DNA of 64,000 nt from Glandiceps talaboti (GCF_964340395.1 NC_135571.1:13572046-13636045); one strand, 5' to 3'; counted from the stretch's first letter, positions 1 through 12,894 are shown. The notes: generated from the letters alone by a model not told the origin. Numbers and translations: made by a program.

Positions 1-237
1 ATTGCAAAATTTGATAAATTTAGTAATCTTCATCGGCAGCTTGGGAAATTATCTTGATTCAAAGAAGAGCCCTTAATATGTTGGTTTTGTTGATTAGAAA
101 TATTATTTATCGTGAGTAAAGCTAGATTGATGGTTTCTTTTTATCGTACGCTTATATACGCAATTTTTGTGTGTAGTGCAGTGGAAAGAACGCTTTCATG
201 AAGTTAGAATTGTTTTCTTTATCATGCCAGGTGAAAC

Positions 238-580
238 TGTCCAAATATGGCTCTGTAATATTGTACACTTTGTCCAAATATGGTATGATTTGTCCAAATA
301 AGGCACTCTATTTCCAAATATGGTACATGTTGTCCAAATATGTCACTGTATGACCAAATATGGTACACTTTATCTAAATATATGACCAATTTTATGTATA
401 AATATGGCCTTCTATGACCAAATATGGTACACTTTGTCTAAATATTGTCCAAATATGGCATTTTATTGGCACACTGTGACCAAAAATGATACACTTCATC
501 TAAATATTGTCCAAATGTACCACTTTATCTCCAAGTATCATGGCACACAATGTCTAGTCCAAATATGGAACCCTTTGTTT
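238..580. repeat. Degenerate CCAAATATGG-type tandem repeat
   Basis: The motif TGTCCAAATATGGTACACT recurs about a dozen times with substitutions and variable spacing. Copies alternate TGTCC/TGACC before AAATATGG and a short GTACACTTTG or GCACTGTA after it. Unit length is irregular, so this is an old decayed minisatellite. The core CCAAATATGG matches the CArG-box form CC(A/T)6GG bound by SRF/MADS factors, which may be coincidence of AT-rich repeat sequence. Confidence 0.7.
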
Positions 581-963
581 TCAAAAAATGGATGACTATT
601 TAATGAAATTTGTCTTTTACATCTCATTTTCAATCAGTCAAACTGAGAGAAGGCAGATAAAGGTTAAATATAATAACACGCTGTATGCACACAACCTTGA
701 TAACAATCCAAGTACAACGTCAACAAAATATTTAGAGCAGTAGATAATATTTTATCTTCACAATCAAGTTAAAAAAATAAAAAATCCACTCATATCTGTC
801 AGTACCAAATGTTTGGTTCATTTCTGTTGTGTCAAATTAGTAAAGTTTTATAAAAATGATTCAATTTTCGAATAAGTTCTTAGAGTTTAATCAATTTAAG
901 ATAAATTAATTATTCATTGCTATGAAACCTGACTTTGACCTTCAATTCTAATGTAATAATAAT

Positions 964-1081
964 CTTTACGGCTCCGATATGGATTTTGCAGACCAAGGTT
1001 GTGGGGCAGAATGGCCCAACTTTAGGAAGGCCTGTAAGCCGTACTACCAAGGTCTACAAAACCCATATCCAGGCCGTAAAG
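964..1081. repeat. Foldback element with 31-bp imperfect arms
   Basis: Positions 964-994 and 1051-1081 are reverse complements at 26 of 31 positions, separated by a 56-bp loop. The arms begin CTTTACGGC and end CAGACC or TAGACC. The right arm runs directly into a second inverted repeat, 1081-1096 with 1343-1358. No coding sequence is evident. It is probably a small nonautonomous transposon or its remnant. Confidence 0.65.
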
Positions 1082-1358
1082 GTTTTATCATATACCGCAT
1101 GTAGTGGCTCAGAAACATCATTTGAATCACATGATCACATAAATTGGCACTGAAATATTATTTTATTAGAAACGTCAAAATCATGAAGAAATTAACAAAG
1201 CCAAATCACTGAGTGACTCACAGATATCAATGAGCACACCACTTGCCATATTTGGGCAAAGTGTGCCGGGGCATGCTACAGAAAATTATTGCCCGGTTTT
1301 GATGCGTGTGTTCTCGATTGAATAACATTGGAATCGATATTGGGTATATGATAAAACC
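1081..1358. repeat. Candidate small foldback element with 16-bp terminal inverted repeats
   Basis: GGTTTTATCATATACC at 1081-1096 is perfectly inverted at 1343-1358. The 246-bp interior is AT-rich and noncoding. I could not identify a clear target-site duplication. It abuts the 964-1081 hairpin, so the two may be parts of one compound element. Confidence 0.45.
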
Positions 1359-3424
1359 CAGACTGTGTTGATTTTTTGAGTTAGCCATAATTATTCATGA
1401 CTAGTTAGGTATTTTATCGCAAACCTAATCATTGACACAAAATGATGACATTTCAATTATCGAGTTGTCAAAAACATCAAAAGACTAATTTTCAGACGGA
1501 ATAATATTTCTCAATATCCTATTGTAAAAGTTCTTATTTGAATTATCTTTCCAAAATTAACATTGTCACATTTTGACAAATTTAATACTTTTCTTGTCAT
1601 ACTTTTGAGCAAATTACAACTTTTTTTTGACATTTTGATATTTTAGCAGCTGACATCATTGTCGTATTAGACTAAATTCCAAAATAAAGGCTTCTGTGTT
1701 TATCTTTTTGTCAAAAATCATTCGTTTTCATTAACATTTTAGTGAAAATCAAGTTTATTTTAGATACAAATAGCTGTCTTCCTCTGGAAACAGAATTCAA
1801 AATTAATAGTTTCCTGTTTTACTGAACAGAAATTTTAAGATTTTTTGTTGGAAGAATTTCAGATTTCTTACATTTTCACTGAAATGCTCAAATTATTATT
1901 TTCCATAAATTGAAATCAAATATATTCATGTAGCATAAATTGTCATCATTTTAGAAACTGGATTTTAATTGAATAATTATTCCCGCCATTTTTTCTGAAC
2001 AATCTTTTACTTTTTTTATAAATTTTGATTAAAGTTGAATTTATTTTAGACCAAAGTAACAGAAAATATCTTTGCCGAAATATTCACATCAAAATAAAAC
2101 AGTTTGGTAGTATCTTAGTAGAGTTGTTTCATTTTAGTTGTCAGGATAAATCAAAGCATGAAATAAGAACCGTAATCCATTCCAAGACAAGACGTCTATA
2201 AAGTAAGCTATAAAGTACCATCTGTTGTCGATTATGAAGACACTAAATTTTGTGATCTTCCTCTACATTCCTCTTTGTTTAGTTCTCAGCCATGAACACA
2301 GCAAATTTTTTTTTGCAACCTTTTGCCTCACAAAAGGACCAACCATAAATTATCAAGAAAATTATTTTCTAAACATCAGATTTTTTTCTTAGTTGTGTTT
2401 GATCCAGGTTGATTTTGTGAGATATCATAAAATGTAAATTACTAGAAAGACAACAGAAACTATACACTTGTCAACCAATCAAAAAGTTTTGTTTTACACT
2501 GACCCAACACCTTCACGTCGTTGTTAATCATTGGCTGACTGTGTATTAATCTATCAATAAACATCAGCCTTATTGGCCTATCAAAAAGTTTGTTTTATCT
2601 TCACATTGGTGAACCATCAACCAATCATAGATGATGTTATGTCTTTACTCTTACAATCAGCCATGTTGAGCAATGCATTGTGGGAAACATAGTGACTGTA
2701 TGATTCCATGAATCAGTCCCTGTTATTAGTAATATGTCATGTTGTCTATTAACCACAAATAATGTATAGTCATACCCATGACGATATCCAGATCCTTGCA
2801 GGGGGTCTCTTCATGTCACCCCAGAATATGTATTTCTGTAACCACCAATAATCTTAGCTAGTCTTAGTTACTGAGAACCTTGCTGGCAGATTCTCTTTCC
2901 AACCACCCCAGACTAGATATTACCACAACTACAATCAATCCCATAATCCTTTGCATCTAAGTATGCTCAGTGTGTTTTGTAAATTGGCTACAAATGGTGT
3001 TCTGTCCTGGCAGTTCAGCTCTGACCAATCACAGAAGTTGTTCTGAGCTCTGACCAATCACAGACCTCGTTCTGTATTGACTGTAATCCCATTCAGCCAT
3101 TCAGAAGGAATGATGAGTTTATTCCTTTAGAAAACTTTCAGTGCTTCTGATGAGACTTGGTACATTGAATACAACCCCTATTGTAGTCACTTTCACATCA
3201 TAGCGTACCGAGTGTTTAACTAGTCACCAACTATACAAAGTGTTTTCAAAGCGAAACTGTTGTTGTGCTGTCACTGCGTTTCATTCAAAGTGGTTCCTAA
3301 TTGATAGTGCATAGAATAGAACCTATTTACCGTGCTGGTAGTGGTAGCAGTAAAGTTTAAATGTCAGGAACTAATGTTGTGTTCTTTACGTGGGAAAGTT
3401 GCTGTGTTTATTGGTACTGTATAG

Positions 3425-3745
3425 ATTCAATGGTAACAGTACAGGAACTTAGCAGAACACTTTGGACTCACTGTTGACAGTACAGATAATTAGCAGTACA
3501 TTTATTAGTAACAGTACAGGAAAGTTAGCAGTACAGGTTAGATTTAATGGTGGCAGTACAGGAAACTTATACCAGTACACCCTTAACTCTGAACCGTGAC
3601 AGTTACAGAAAGTTTGCAGTACACTTTAGATTCATTGCTGACAGTTGTGAGTACAATTTCAAGTGAACACTGACAGTGCAGAAACTTAGCAGTACACAAA
3701 CTTAGAAGTACACTTTCAACTGAACACTGACAGTGACAGTGCAGA
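3425..3745. repeat. Degenerate ~45-bp tandem repeat (ACAGTACAG..TTAGCAGTACAC)
   Basis: Units share CACTGACAGT-ACAG-AAACTTAGCAGTACACTTT with many substitutions and indels; about seven copies are recognisable. No open frame is maintained. The array is followed 45 bp later by a consensus splice-donor-like CAAG/GTAAGA at 3788/3789, which could end an untranslated exon, but nothing else supports that. Confidence 0.6.
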
Positions 3746-3818
3746 CAAGTATCAGAATGATCTGTCTAACATTGACACCAATATCAAGGTAAGAAGTTCA
3801 ACACATTTTTGACATTCA

Positions 3819-3821
<3 letters not shown>

Positions 3822-3869
<48 letters not shown>
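3822..3869. repeat. (CA)n microsatellite
   Basis: Perfect CA dinucleotide tract of about 24 units. Confidence 0.95.
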
Positions 3870-4025
3870 CTTGACAGACATGATATTGTCTATGTTAACA
3901 TATCCAACATAGAATATTTCAAGAAGTTGTCTTTGGATGTGTAACAATGCGATATATGTGGTGACGACGTAGTCTGTGTCAATTCTGTAAAAAAGAGAAG
4001 AGGAAAATGTCAACAAAACTAAACA

Positions 4026-4053
4026 TTTTTTTTTTTTTTTTGGGGGGGGGGGG
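4026..4053. repeat. Poly-T then poly-G homopolymer junction
   Basis: Sixteen T followed by twelve G. Such junctions are prone to sequencing and assembly error. Confidence 0.9.
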
Positions 4054-5396
4054 TTGAATGTGACTCTGTTTTGTAGTAGTGTTCATATGAGCAAGGAAGT
4101 GTATTTGTTTCAAATTGTCACAATCAATTTTAGTATTTTGTATCAAGATTGTAGAAGAAAGGTGTGCCAGAAATTATCAATTTTGTGTTTGACTTTGACT
4201 TTGAGTTTACTTTTAACAAACTTCTTTTCTGAATTTGATTTTGGTTGAAATCCAGAATGTAGGTTAAAATATTAGTTAGACACTGACAGTACTGATAAAC
4301 ATTTAAACGGACTGATTTCAAAGTATGATCTAATTTCAACTTGCTCGTCTGAGAGAAGATGTTATTATTCATAGCATGTACATAACAATAACCACAACCT
4401 AAATGAAATTTCCGAAACAAAGAAAAGTGAGTAAACGGAACTCGACAACTGATAAGGTTGAGAAGACCCGACATAATTCAGAAGAGTAGATCCCTCATAA
4501 AATGGGATCACGAGACTTAGTTCTGACTGAGAATCCAAATTAGAAAGATTTCTTTTGACATGTAAGCGGTGAATTTAGGTGATCATGAAAGGTAGGCACA
4601 TAAATACAGGAACTAATTAGTTACACTTGGGTGATTTTCAACGCCTGTACTGCTGTGGTAGAGGTGTGTGGAAGACACGACAAACTGTTGGGGGGTGTGT
4701 GTACAATACACTACGAACTGTTGCATGGGTTGTACGTTGCAATTGTCAATTAGTGTCTCCGTACAACTCAGTAGGTGATTCTATTCAATAGGCTGTATCT
4801 ATCACTTGTACAATTCTGTGTGTGATTTACTGCTAACTGTTAGGCTTAATGCTGATGGGGGTTTTTACGACCATGGACTAGAAAATTTCGTACCGGGTAA
4901 GTAGTTTTTTACTCAGATTTGAAACATTTTGTATTATTTTGTGAAAAGTGGACAAGAACCAAACAACATTAGATAAAAAAATTTGGTAGGTGACCTGTTT
5001 CTTCTCAAATTTGAAACATTTTTTTCATCAAATTTGTTAAAAAGTAGACAAGAACCAAAACAATGGACGAGAAAATTTGGTCAGTGATCTGTTTTGTTTT
5101 GTACTAGGATATAGAATATTTGTTGTCATTCAAAAATTAGACGAGCCATACAAATATTGACTTGAAATTTAGAAGTTATATTTTGTTTGTTAAGATACAT
5201 AGTCATGGAGAAATTTTGTTATCTGCCTGATATTTTCAAAGATTGTTTCTTCTAAAACTAGACAAGTATTACAGGTAATCTCTTGATAATAACATGAAAT
5301 AAAAAAAAAGTGTACGCCGTTATTCCTTTTAAGAGGTCAAAAGGTCAATATGTCCGTTGTCATGGTGATATCGTCTACAGAAAAAGGGGATGAGTT

Positions 5397-5584
5397 ATCC
5401 ATTTCTTAGTATAGACAGCTGGCTGTAACTTTTAGTACGTGTGATGTCATAGTTTGGTGTTTGGGGTCAGAGAAAGGTCATTGCCAAGTTTATTGTGTAG
5501 ATTGATTAATTAAACTAAGTGGTGTACTCTAGACATCCAACAAATTGTACTTAAAATGTCTCGTTAATTAAATGTGTTGCCATG
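5397..5584. repeat. Segment A of a ~188-bp duplicated sequence
   Basis: This stretch is about 90 percent identical in direct orientation to 7323-7512, including the distinctive GTTTGGTGTTTGGGGTCAGAG and AAACTAAGTGGTGTACTC segments. No terminal repeats or tails are evident. It is either a local segmental duplication or two copies of an unnamed dispersed repeat. Confidence 0.85.
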
Positions 5585-6053
5585 CCAACAAGGTATCGTT
5601 CTGTCACGTATTACATTTTCACTCCTCGTCATAATGAAACTTAAATCTAGATTTAATTTAACTTTACACGTGATGCGGATATCAGAATACTAGGTTTAGT
5701 GAAACATTAGAGTGTGTGTAGTTTCTTTGATAACATGTGATCGTAATTTAGTCCTTGTGTCAGTTATTTTTAGTCACTTTGTTAATTAAGGAAAGAAAAT
5801 ATAGGCATGACACACGCCACTCTACTTGTTTGGTATATAATGTTATCATTTATATGACTTTACTTCATCACAAATATTTTTACACTAGCTGTTCTCCATT
5901 TTGTTTGTCGTCTTTCCATTTTATGGCCCACTCATATTAAAACATATTTATATACGCGTACTCACTGACTCAGTTACTTTCACTTTCTCTCTTTTACTCT
6001 TTCCTCAATCCCTTATTTTAATCTTATATGTCTGTTTCTGTCTTGTATAAGTT

Positions 6054-6054
6054 A

Positions 6055-6122
<68 letters not shown>

Positions 6123-6338
6123 CTTTCTCTCTCTTTCTCTCTCTCTCTCGCTCTCTCTGTCTCGCTCTCTGTATCTCTCTCTGTCTCTCTCGCTCTGTCT
6201 CTCTCTCAGTCTGTCTCTCGCTGTCGCTCTGTCTTTCTGTCTCTGTCTCTGTCTCTGTCTCTCTCTGTCTGTCTCTCTGTCTGTCTCTCTCTCTCTCGCT
6301 CTCCCTCCCTCCTTCCCTCTCTCCCCCCTCTCCCCCAT
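6054..6338. repeat. (CT)n-rich microsatellite
   Basis: About 280 bp of CT dinucleotides interrupted by TTTCT, GCT and TGTCT variants, turning into C-rich sequence at the right end. It creates long open frames on both strands (Ser-Leu and Arg-Glu repeats) that are not genes. Confidence 0.95.
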
Positions 6339-7322
6339 CCCACTAAACAAGCACACACATACTTGCATACAAGTGTTGACCTTCAGATATCTCATAAATA
6401 CTAAGTAAGAGAACATCTGTCTTTAGTGACTGTATATCACTCTAGCCGTTATCCTTGTCTACCAGTATGATTTATAAAGACACGGCACCATTTAGCACTC
6501 TAACTTTGTTTTGTTGAAATGAAAGAAATTGGTCCAGAGGCTTAAGTTAGTAGATTTATGTATTTTTGTCTTTCTTGTAGTCAACAGAGGATCTCATCCT
6601 TTCAAATCCTCCAAATATGTGTTCTTGTCACACATAATTCTTTCATGGTTTTTTGCCTCTGCACTAAAACTAACTTAATATTATGTAGGTGTAATCGGAA
6701 GATGTCGTTTTCCTAAGGCTGTGTTTGATTGATCATAGCTATAAGCCATACTGTAACATAGTCTTCTTGGGTTGAGATTTTCTCACAGATAATTCAATGG
6801 TGTAGAGTTCTTTTTATTCAGCATCTAAAGAACAGATCACCCAATGGTTATCTTAAGATAAGGGGGCTGTCGTCGCGGTGGGCGGGAGGCGAGATCACCG
6901 CTTTTTGGAGATTCATGTTTCTTGCTGTCGTGATTGATAACAGTAACGTTTAAAACGATGCCTGCAGTCCGGCACTAATTACTAGGTATGGATGGCTAAC
7001 TTTTTATTGTGGGCTTCATAGTTAAATTGCTGCAAGCTAAAAGCATGGCTATGTCGACCCTAGATAACCTTTGACCTCAGTGACCTTGTTTGGCTCTCTA
7101 ATGGTGGACCAATCAGAGATGCTTAATTTTTAAGAGTTTTAACTTCCAAGGCAGACTGTCTGAGTTGTTTCTATTGTGGTTCTGATGGAAAGTTTGTGGT
7201 TTTCAGCTACTAAGGACAACACAGATGTTGATAAAATGATTCATTCTAGATGTCTAAACAGTTTTACTGCATAGAGGTAAGATCATATTTGCATAGAGGA
7301 ACCGTTTCTGTGGTCAAATGAC

Positions 7323-7512
7323 ATCCATTTCTTAGCATAGACAGCTGGCTGTAACTTTTAGTACATGTGATTGTCAAAGTTTGGTGTTTGGGGTCAGAGA
7401 AAGGTCATTGCCAAGTTTATTGTGTGAATTGATCAATTAAACTAAGTGGTGTACTCTAGACATCCGACAAATTAATACTTAAAATGTCACGTTAATTAAT
7501 GTGTTGCCGTGA
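7323..7512. repeat. Segment B of a ~188-bp duplicated sequence
   Basis: Direct-orientation partner of 5397-5584, about 1.9 kb downstream, differing by scattered substitutions and small indels. Confidence 0.85.
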
Positions 7513-8120
7513 CATTGTTACAGTTTCTTCTACAAGGCTTTAAATCTTGTGCAATCTGATTCAAACCTGATGTAGTGAATACAGCGTGATTTCTTTATTT
7601 ACCTCTATTCCTTTAGTTTCTTGTCATTTGTTTTTAACTTTGTTGTTCTGGGAGTGATAGTTTCAGTCCTATCAGACAGTGATCAAGACCAAAATATGAA
7701 CATGTTATAATAATAATGGTTTATTCCACCAACCTAGGGGGTCAAATTGAAGTGGTGTACATCATCTAAAAGTGTCAAAAATTCAATTATTCATGCAGAG
7801 ATAAAAAATACAGACAATTAATAGTACTTATGAAAACCAATCTACAGACAAAAAGGGAACAGCTAAAAATACAAACTTAGTATGTCGACTAATCTAAAAG
7901 AAAAGAAAATTGATACCAATCAAAACAACAGTAAGTCCACTTGGATAGATTATAATTATTTTGTTATTAATTTCATACCTGGATGATTGAGACCATTTAT
8001 AGATATAATGAACATATAATATAGTAATTACAAATAACAATATCCAAACATAAAACAAACGTAACGCTAATAGTGAATAAATAGCCATCCACCACAGTGG
8101 ATTTTAATCAGATTACGTAG

Positions 8121-8445
8121 CCATATGGATGAGGATATGGTATTTATTTTGGATTTGAAATTTATAAAAAAAAAATTATCGTGGCTTCCTACTTGAAAAA
8201 TCACTGTGAAACAACATAGACCAAGTCTGTGTTTGTAACTCAATAAATTGCAAAATCATATTGAATGTCGAAAATGTTATTGTATCTAGAATAACAAACT
8301 TTTTACACATTTTTTAGCTGTGTATAATGTATTTAAGTTACAAACACAGACTTGGTCAGTGTTGTTACAAACTGATTTCAGCCATGATAAAATTGTTTTA
8401 TAAATTAAAAAATCCAAAATAAATACCTAATCTTCATCCATATGG
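8121..8445. mobile_element. Foldback MITE, copy 1 (complete, long terminal inverted repeats)
   Basis: Both ends carry CCATATGGATGA and the whole element folds back on itself. The left half (ACATAGACCAAGTCTGTG and neighbours) is the reverse complement of the right half, with arms of about 140 bp. Two further copies of the left end lie at 9590 and 56662. There is no open reading frame, so it is a nonautonomous element. The outer boundary may extend about 15 bp further on each side to a CAGT start; no clear target-site duplication is visible, so the superfamily is unassigned. Confidence 0.8.
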
Positions 8446-8682
8446 TCAATTGAAATGACTGGGATCTTTAAGTCAACTTGGATGATCATTAGAATAATAT
8501 TTGTGAAATGGCATTGTCATCAACTAAGGCATTTCGACGTTGTAAATATTCCGACACCCAAGACGTCTGTGTGATGAGAACGTCATTTCATTCTCATAAA
8601 AATAACATTACCATTATCAAATTATAGTAACATGTACTATACTTTGGATTGCTATAAATCATAAATTTGTGATCATTGAATA

Positions 8683-9467
8683 AAAATACATTCCACAATC
8701 CGTGCCATCGTAGTCAAAAAATACATTCCACAATCTGTGTGCGTACTAGTGAAAAAATACATTCCATAATCTGTGTGTGTACTAGTCAAAAAATACATTC
8801 CATCTGTGTGCGTAGTAGTCAAAAAATACATTCCACAATCTGTGTGCGTACTAGTCAAAAAATACATTCCATAATCTGTGTGCGTACTAGTCAAAAAATA
8901 CATTCCATCTGTGTGCGTAGTAGTCAAAAAATACATTCCACAATCTGTGAGCGTACTAGTCAAAAAATACATTCCATAATCTGTGTGCGTACTAGTCAAA
9001 AAATACATTCCATAATCTGTGTGCGTATTAGTCAAAAAATACATTCCACAATCTGTGTGCATACTAGTCAAAAAATACATTCCATAATCTGTGTGCGTAC
9101 TAGTCAAAAAATACATTCCATAATCTGTGTGCGTATTAGTCAAAAAATACATTCCACAATCTGTGTGCATACTAGTCAAAAAATACATTCCACAATCTGT
9201 GTGTGTACTAGTCAAAAAATACATTCCACAATCTGTGTGTGTACTAGTCAAAAAATACATTCCATAATCTGTGTGTGTACTAGTCAAAAAATACATTCCA
9301 CAATCTGTGTGTGTACTAGTCAAAAAATACATTCCATAATCTGTGTGTGTACTTAGTCAAAAAATACATTCCACAATCTGTGAGCGTACTAGTCAAAAAA
9401 TACATTCCATAATCTGTGTGCGTACCAGTCAAAAAATACATTCCATAATCTGTGTGCGTACTAGTCA
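8683..9467. repeat. 36-bp minisatellite, about 21 copies
   Basis: Unit: TACTAGTCAAAAAATACATT followed by CCACAATCTGTGTGCG, with CCATAATC and a shortened CCATCTGTG variant. Because 36 is a multiple of three and the unit lacks stops in some frames, it yields open frames of over 200 codons on both strands. They have no other coding evidence and I treat them as artefacts. Confidence 0.95.
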
Positions 9468-9589
9468 TATCAGTTGAAGTCATTTTGTGTGAAATCCAAC
9501 ATCTGTTGTCATTTATCATAATATCAGAGATTGCACAGTCACATGTAAAGTGTTGAGAAAAGAGTGTTGTAGCTGCTACATTAAAGTGG

Positions 9590-9803
9590 CCATATGGATG
9601 AGGATTAGGTATTTATTTTTGATATGTAATTTATAAAACAATTTTATCTTGTGTCCAACTTGAAAAATCAATGCGAAACAACATAGACCAAGTCCTTGTT
9701 TGTAACTCAAAAAATTATAACAGACTGATAAATGTGTAAAAGGTTATTGTACGTACAATAATAAACCTTTATACTCCTTTTTTTTTAGTATTTTACATTC
9801 ATT
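9590..9803 (+). mobile_element. Foldback MITE, copy 2 (left part only)
   Basis: Begins CCATATGGATGAGGATTAGG and tracks copy 1 through the ACATAGACCAAGTC segment and the central region, then loses similarity near 9800, so the right arm is missing or decayed. It lies just past the 36-bp minisatellite, which separates it from copy 1. Confidence 0.75.
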
Positions 9804-10511
9804 TTTGACACCACAATTTCTGACCTAATAATATTCTGTGAACAATTATGGTAATAACAAAGTTACTTAATAATGAACATTTCTAATCAAAGAGTCCAGA
9901 CATTTCTGGAAGCAAATTTTAAATTTTTTAGTACACCCCTGAGGATGCTTTGAGACATCAGTAAAAAATTTGGATTCACTGCCAAGAAAAGTTTTGACTC
10001 TGTGAGTAGAATTGTTGATAATTAAATATTAACGCAAAGTCTATGAACGTTCATTCTGATACAAAGTTATTGTTTTTGTTGATATTATATAGATAAATTT
10101 CCTTTCGTTTTTTAATTTTTTGAAAATATTTCGTATCAATTTTATTCGATTTCATATCATGTTACGACGCATAACTTGATATTAGCAGTAATCCAGGATA
10201 CTTAGACAACTAAACTGTAGAACAGGGACTGTGTTGGTCAGTTATACAAATTAAGTATAAGTTAAGGAGTCTATTAACATGTATACTAAGTCATGTCCCT
10301 AACTGAACCCTATGTAACTCCCTAACTTGTTTACAAATGTGTATCCATTGTGCTCAAACAATGCACACCTTTCTCGCCCAGAGACTTGTTTTTGATGTTT
10401 ATAGATCTTTCTACTTTTCTAGAGTAGAATTTAATGACATATAATGTCCTCATCCCAAAATACTCTCATTTCCAGTTTAGTGTGAAAATAAAAACAGCAT
10501 CAAAATAATAT

Positions 10512-10829
10512 CAGACGAATGCCTTTCAGAAAATATTAAATTTTAGCTAGGTATTATACTCGAGAAATATTTACATATGAAAATAGATTAGTATTGATTT
10601 CTCTAGAAACTGTCCAGTACTGTCCTCACCTCAATCAATTCTAATCCGATTCAAACTGAATCAGTTTATAAACATGAATTCAGAGGAATGCCTTTCAGAA
10701 AATATTAAATTTTAACTAGTTATTATTCTAGAGAAATATGTACATTATAAAAGATTATTGTTGATTTCTCTAAAAATTACAAAACTGTCCTCACCTCAAT
10801 CAATTCAAAACTGATTCCAGCTGAATAAA
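10512..10829. repeat. Tandem duplication of a ~150-bp segment
   Basis: 10512-10663 and 10680-10829 share GAATGCCTTTCAGAAAATAT at the left and CTGTCCTCACCTCAATCAAT at the right, with moderate divergence between. Confidence 0.85.
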
Positions 10830-11369
10830 TAAATTCATACATTGATTGATTGATGCAGATCTGGTTTCTGTCCCCGAAAAAAAACTGAGATGGATTTGAA
10901 TAAATTCCCTTTTACTTTTGTGTTGGTTTAGAATCAATTTACTTTGAATCAGTTTGAAAGCACCCCTCTGAGCTAGTTTCGATATCAATCAACTAATTCA
11001 GGTTAAGTGCTTGTAGGAACAGAAGAACCAACTTAAATTCGATTTGAATCGATTCAAAATTCCACCCTGATGAGGATAAGACTTCCATCTGTGCATACAA
11101 TGTGTGATTCACCAAACTACTGTTAAACTCATTATCTCAAATCATAATCCGATATCATAAATGATAAATGTTTATGTTCCTGTTTTTATGACCTTACACG
11201 ATATTAATAATAGTTTTACCAGACATAAATTCTTCATGCATCAAATCACAAACTGTAAACTGTTCTTACTAGAATGAAATATTTGACATATCATATTCAT
11301 AATTGTAAACTAAGTCTGAAGTTTAAGGACAAGGGCAACCTGGCGCCAACTGAGATAATATTCTGACGC

Positions 11370-11530
11370 CATTGCTCAATAGACGAAAAGCTGAATTAAC
11401 ACCCATTGCCCAATGGATGGAAAGCTGAATTCATGATGCCTTTGTCCAATAGATGGAAAGCTGAGTTCATGACACTTTTGTTCAATGGATATTAAGGTGC
11501 ATCTGGTGCCTTCATTCGATGGATGGATGG
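11370..11530. repeat. Degenerate ~42-bp tandem repeat
   Basis: About four units share the pattern CATTG.CCAATGGATGGAAAGCTGAATTCATGA with substitutions. Confidence 0.65.
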
Positions 11531-11740
11531 AGGCAGTTCTGTGATATTACTGAAGTGCAAAGTGTAGTGAACTTGGTATTAAGTTTTTATAGCAATAATA
11601 ACATACTAACAATGTCATGAACTATAAACTGAGATTTAGTTTGTAATTCTAGCTGTGATAAAAAGTTGCCTGGTGGTATAGATTTGCAAGTTAGGACGGT
11701 CTTGCTCATATGTTATTAGCCATCAGTGAAAATAATTAGT

Positions 11741-11876
11741 ACACATGAAGACATACATCATGTGTTACATGAAGACATACATCATGTGTTGCATGAAGAC
11801 ACATCATGTGACACATGAAGACATATATCATGTGACACATGAAAACATACATCATGTGATACATGAAGACATACAC
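11741..11876. repeat. ~28-bp tandem repeat (ACATGAAGACATACATCATG)
   Basis: Five units of ACATGAAGACATACATCATG plus TGTTAC or TGACAC spacers. CATGA and TCATG at the unit ends give each copy a partly palindromic character. Confidence 0.85.
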
Positions 11877-12044
11877 AAAACTTGAAACAAAGTGTTCTCG
11901 CCTGACAAAAATCTCTCTATCACTGTCACTTTATCATCAGGCTCAACAAAAATCTTACTAACACTGTCACACTTTAGTGTACAATAACAGCCATAGGTAT
12001 TATTGGAGTTTAAATACATGTACGAGGCTGTGATTATGAATACA

Positions 12045-12135
12045 TGATATGATATGATATGATATGATACGATACGATACAATACGATACGATACGATAC
12101 GATACGATACGATACGATACGATACGATACGATAT
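12045..12135. repeat. (GATAC/GATAT)n pentanucleotide microsatellite
   Basis: About 18 tandem pentamers, GATAT at the edges and GATAC in the middle. It encodes a spurious SYRIV repeat on the minus strand. Confidence 0.95.
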
Positions 12136-12894
12136 GGTGTTCCTTGCCAGAGGCTGTTGTCACATGGTATATTACATCACTTTATTACTATTGCTATAGA
12201 TCCAGTGTGCAGCAATTTTTATGTTGTGTAGAGTAGATTTTATCCTCAAAAGTCTTGCTAACATTACTATACTTGATCATCTTGATTGACAAATATCTCT
12301 GTTGGAAAGAATTTTGTTGAGCCAGACGATAAAATGTAGCAATGTTAATAAGATTTCTGTTGAGCCAGAAGATATTTTGTTTCATATCTCATGAATTTAT
12401 TCTAAAATAAATTTTATCTTCTGATTTCATCACGTTGATTCTCAGTGGTAGAATTTTGTACAAATGTAGTAGTTGTCACTTTTATTTCAGTTTTCACAAA
12501 GAAAAATACTTGTAATGTGCTAAAATTTTTATTTTGACAAGAAAGTACGTCTTGTACATGAAATGTGTGAAACTATTGTATGGATGTTATCATTCTAGTT
12601 TGAAGTATCTTTTATCGATTGCATCACACTGGAACTCAACACTTTCATTTTGTGTTGGAGTAACAGTTGCCACTTTGAATATAATTTTCACACAGAAAGT
12701 ACTTATACAAGCAATGCATCAATGTGTCAAATCATAGCTGGGATAATTTTACACCGAAATGTCTTTCCCTTTGCTACATCACGCTAGCTTTCAAATCTGT
12801 ACCCCTTTTGTTTTCATTTTCACACCAAGTACACGATATGCAATATGTGTCAACCAATAATAGGTAAGGTATCAAATATGTGACAGTAGTTTGT

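Noticed and set aside
6024-6416. Open frames of about 130 codons on both strands (Ser-Leu and Arg-Glu rich)
   Set aside because: Direct translation of the CT microsatellite; no start context, splice site or non-repetitive coding sequence.
7690-7830. Possible LINE/SINE end (AATAATAATGGTTTATTCC, antisense tail-like)
   Set aside because: Only the short tail-like motif is suggestive; no body or duplication could be recognised.
8673-9356. Open frames of about 220 codons on both strands with 12-residue repeats
   Set aside because: Produced by the 36-bp minisatellite, whose length is a multiple of three; both strands being open shows it is an artefact.
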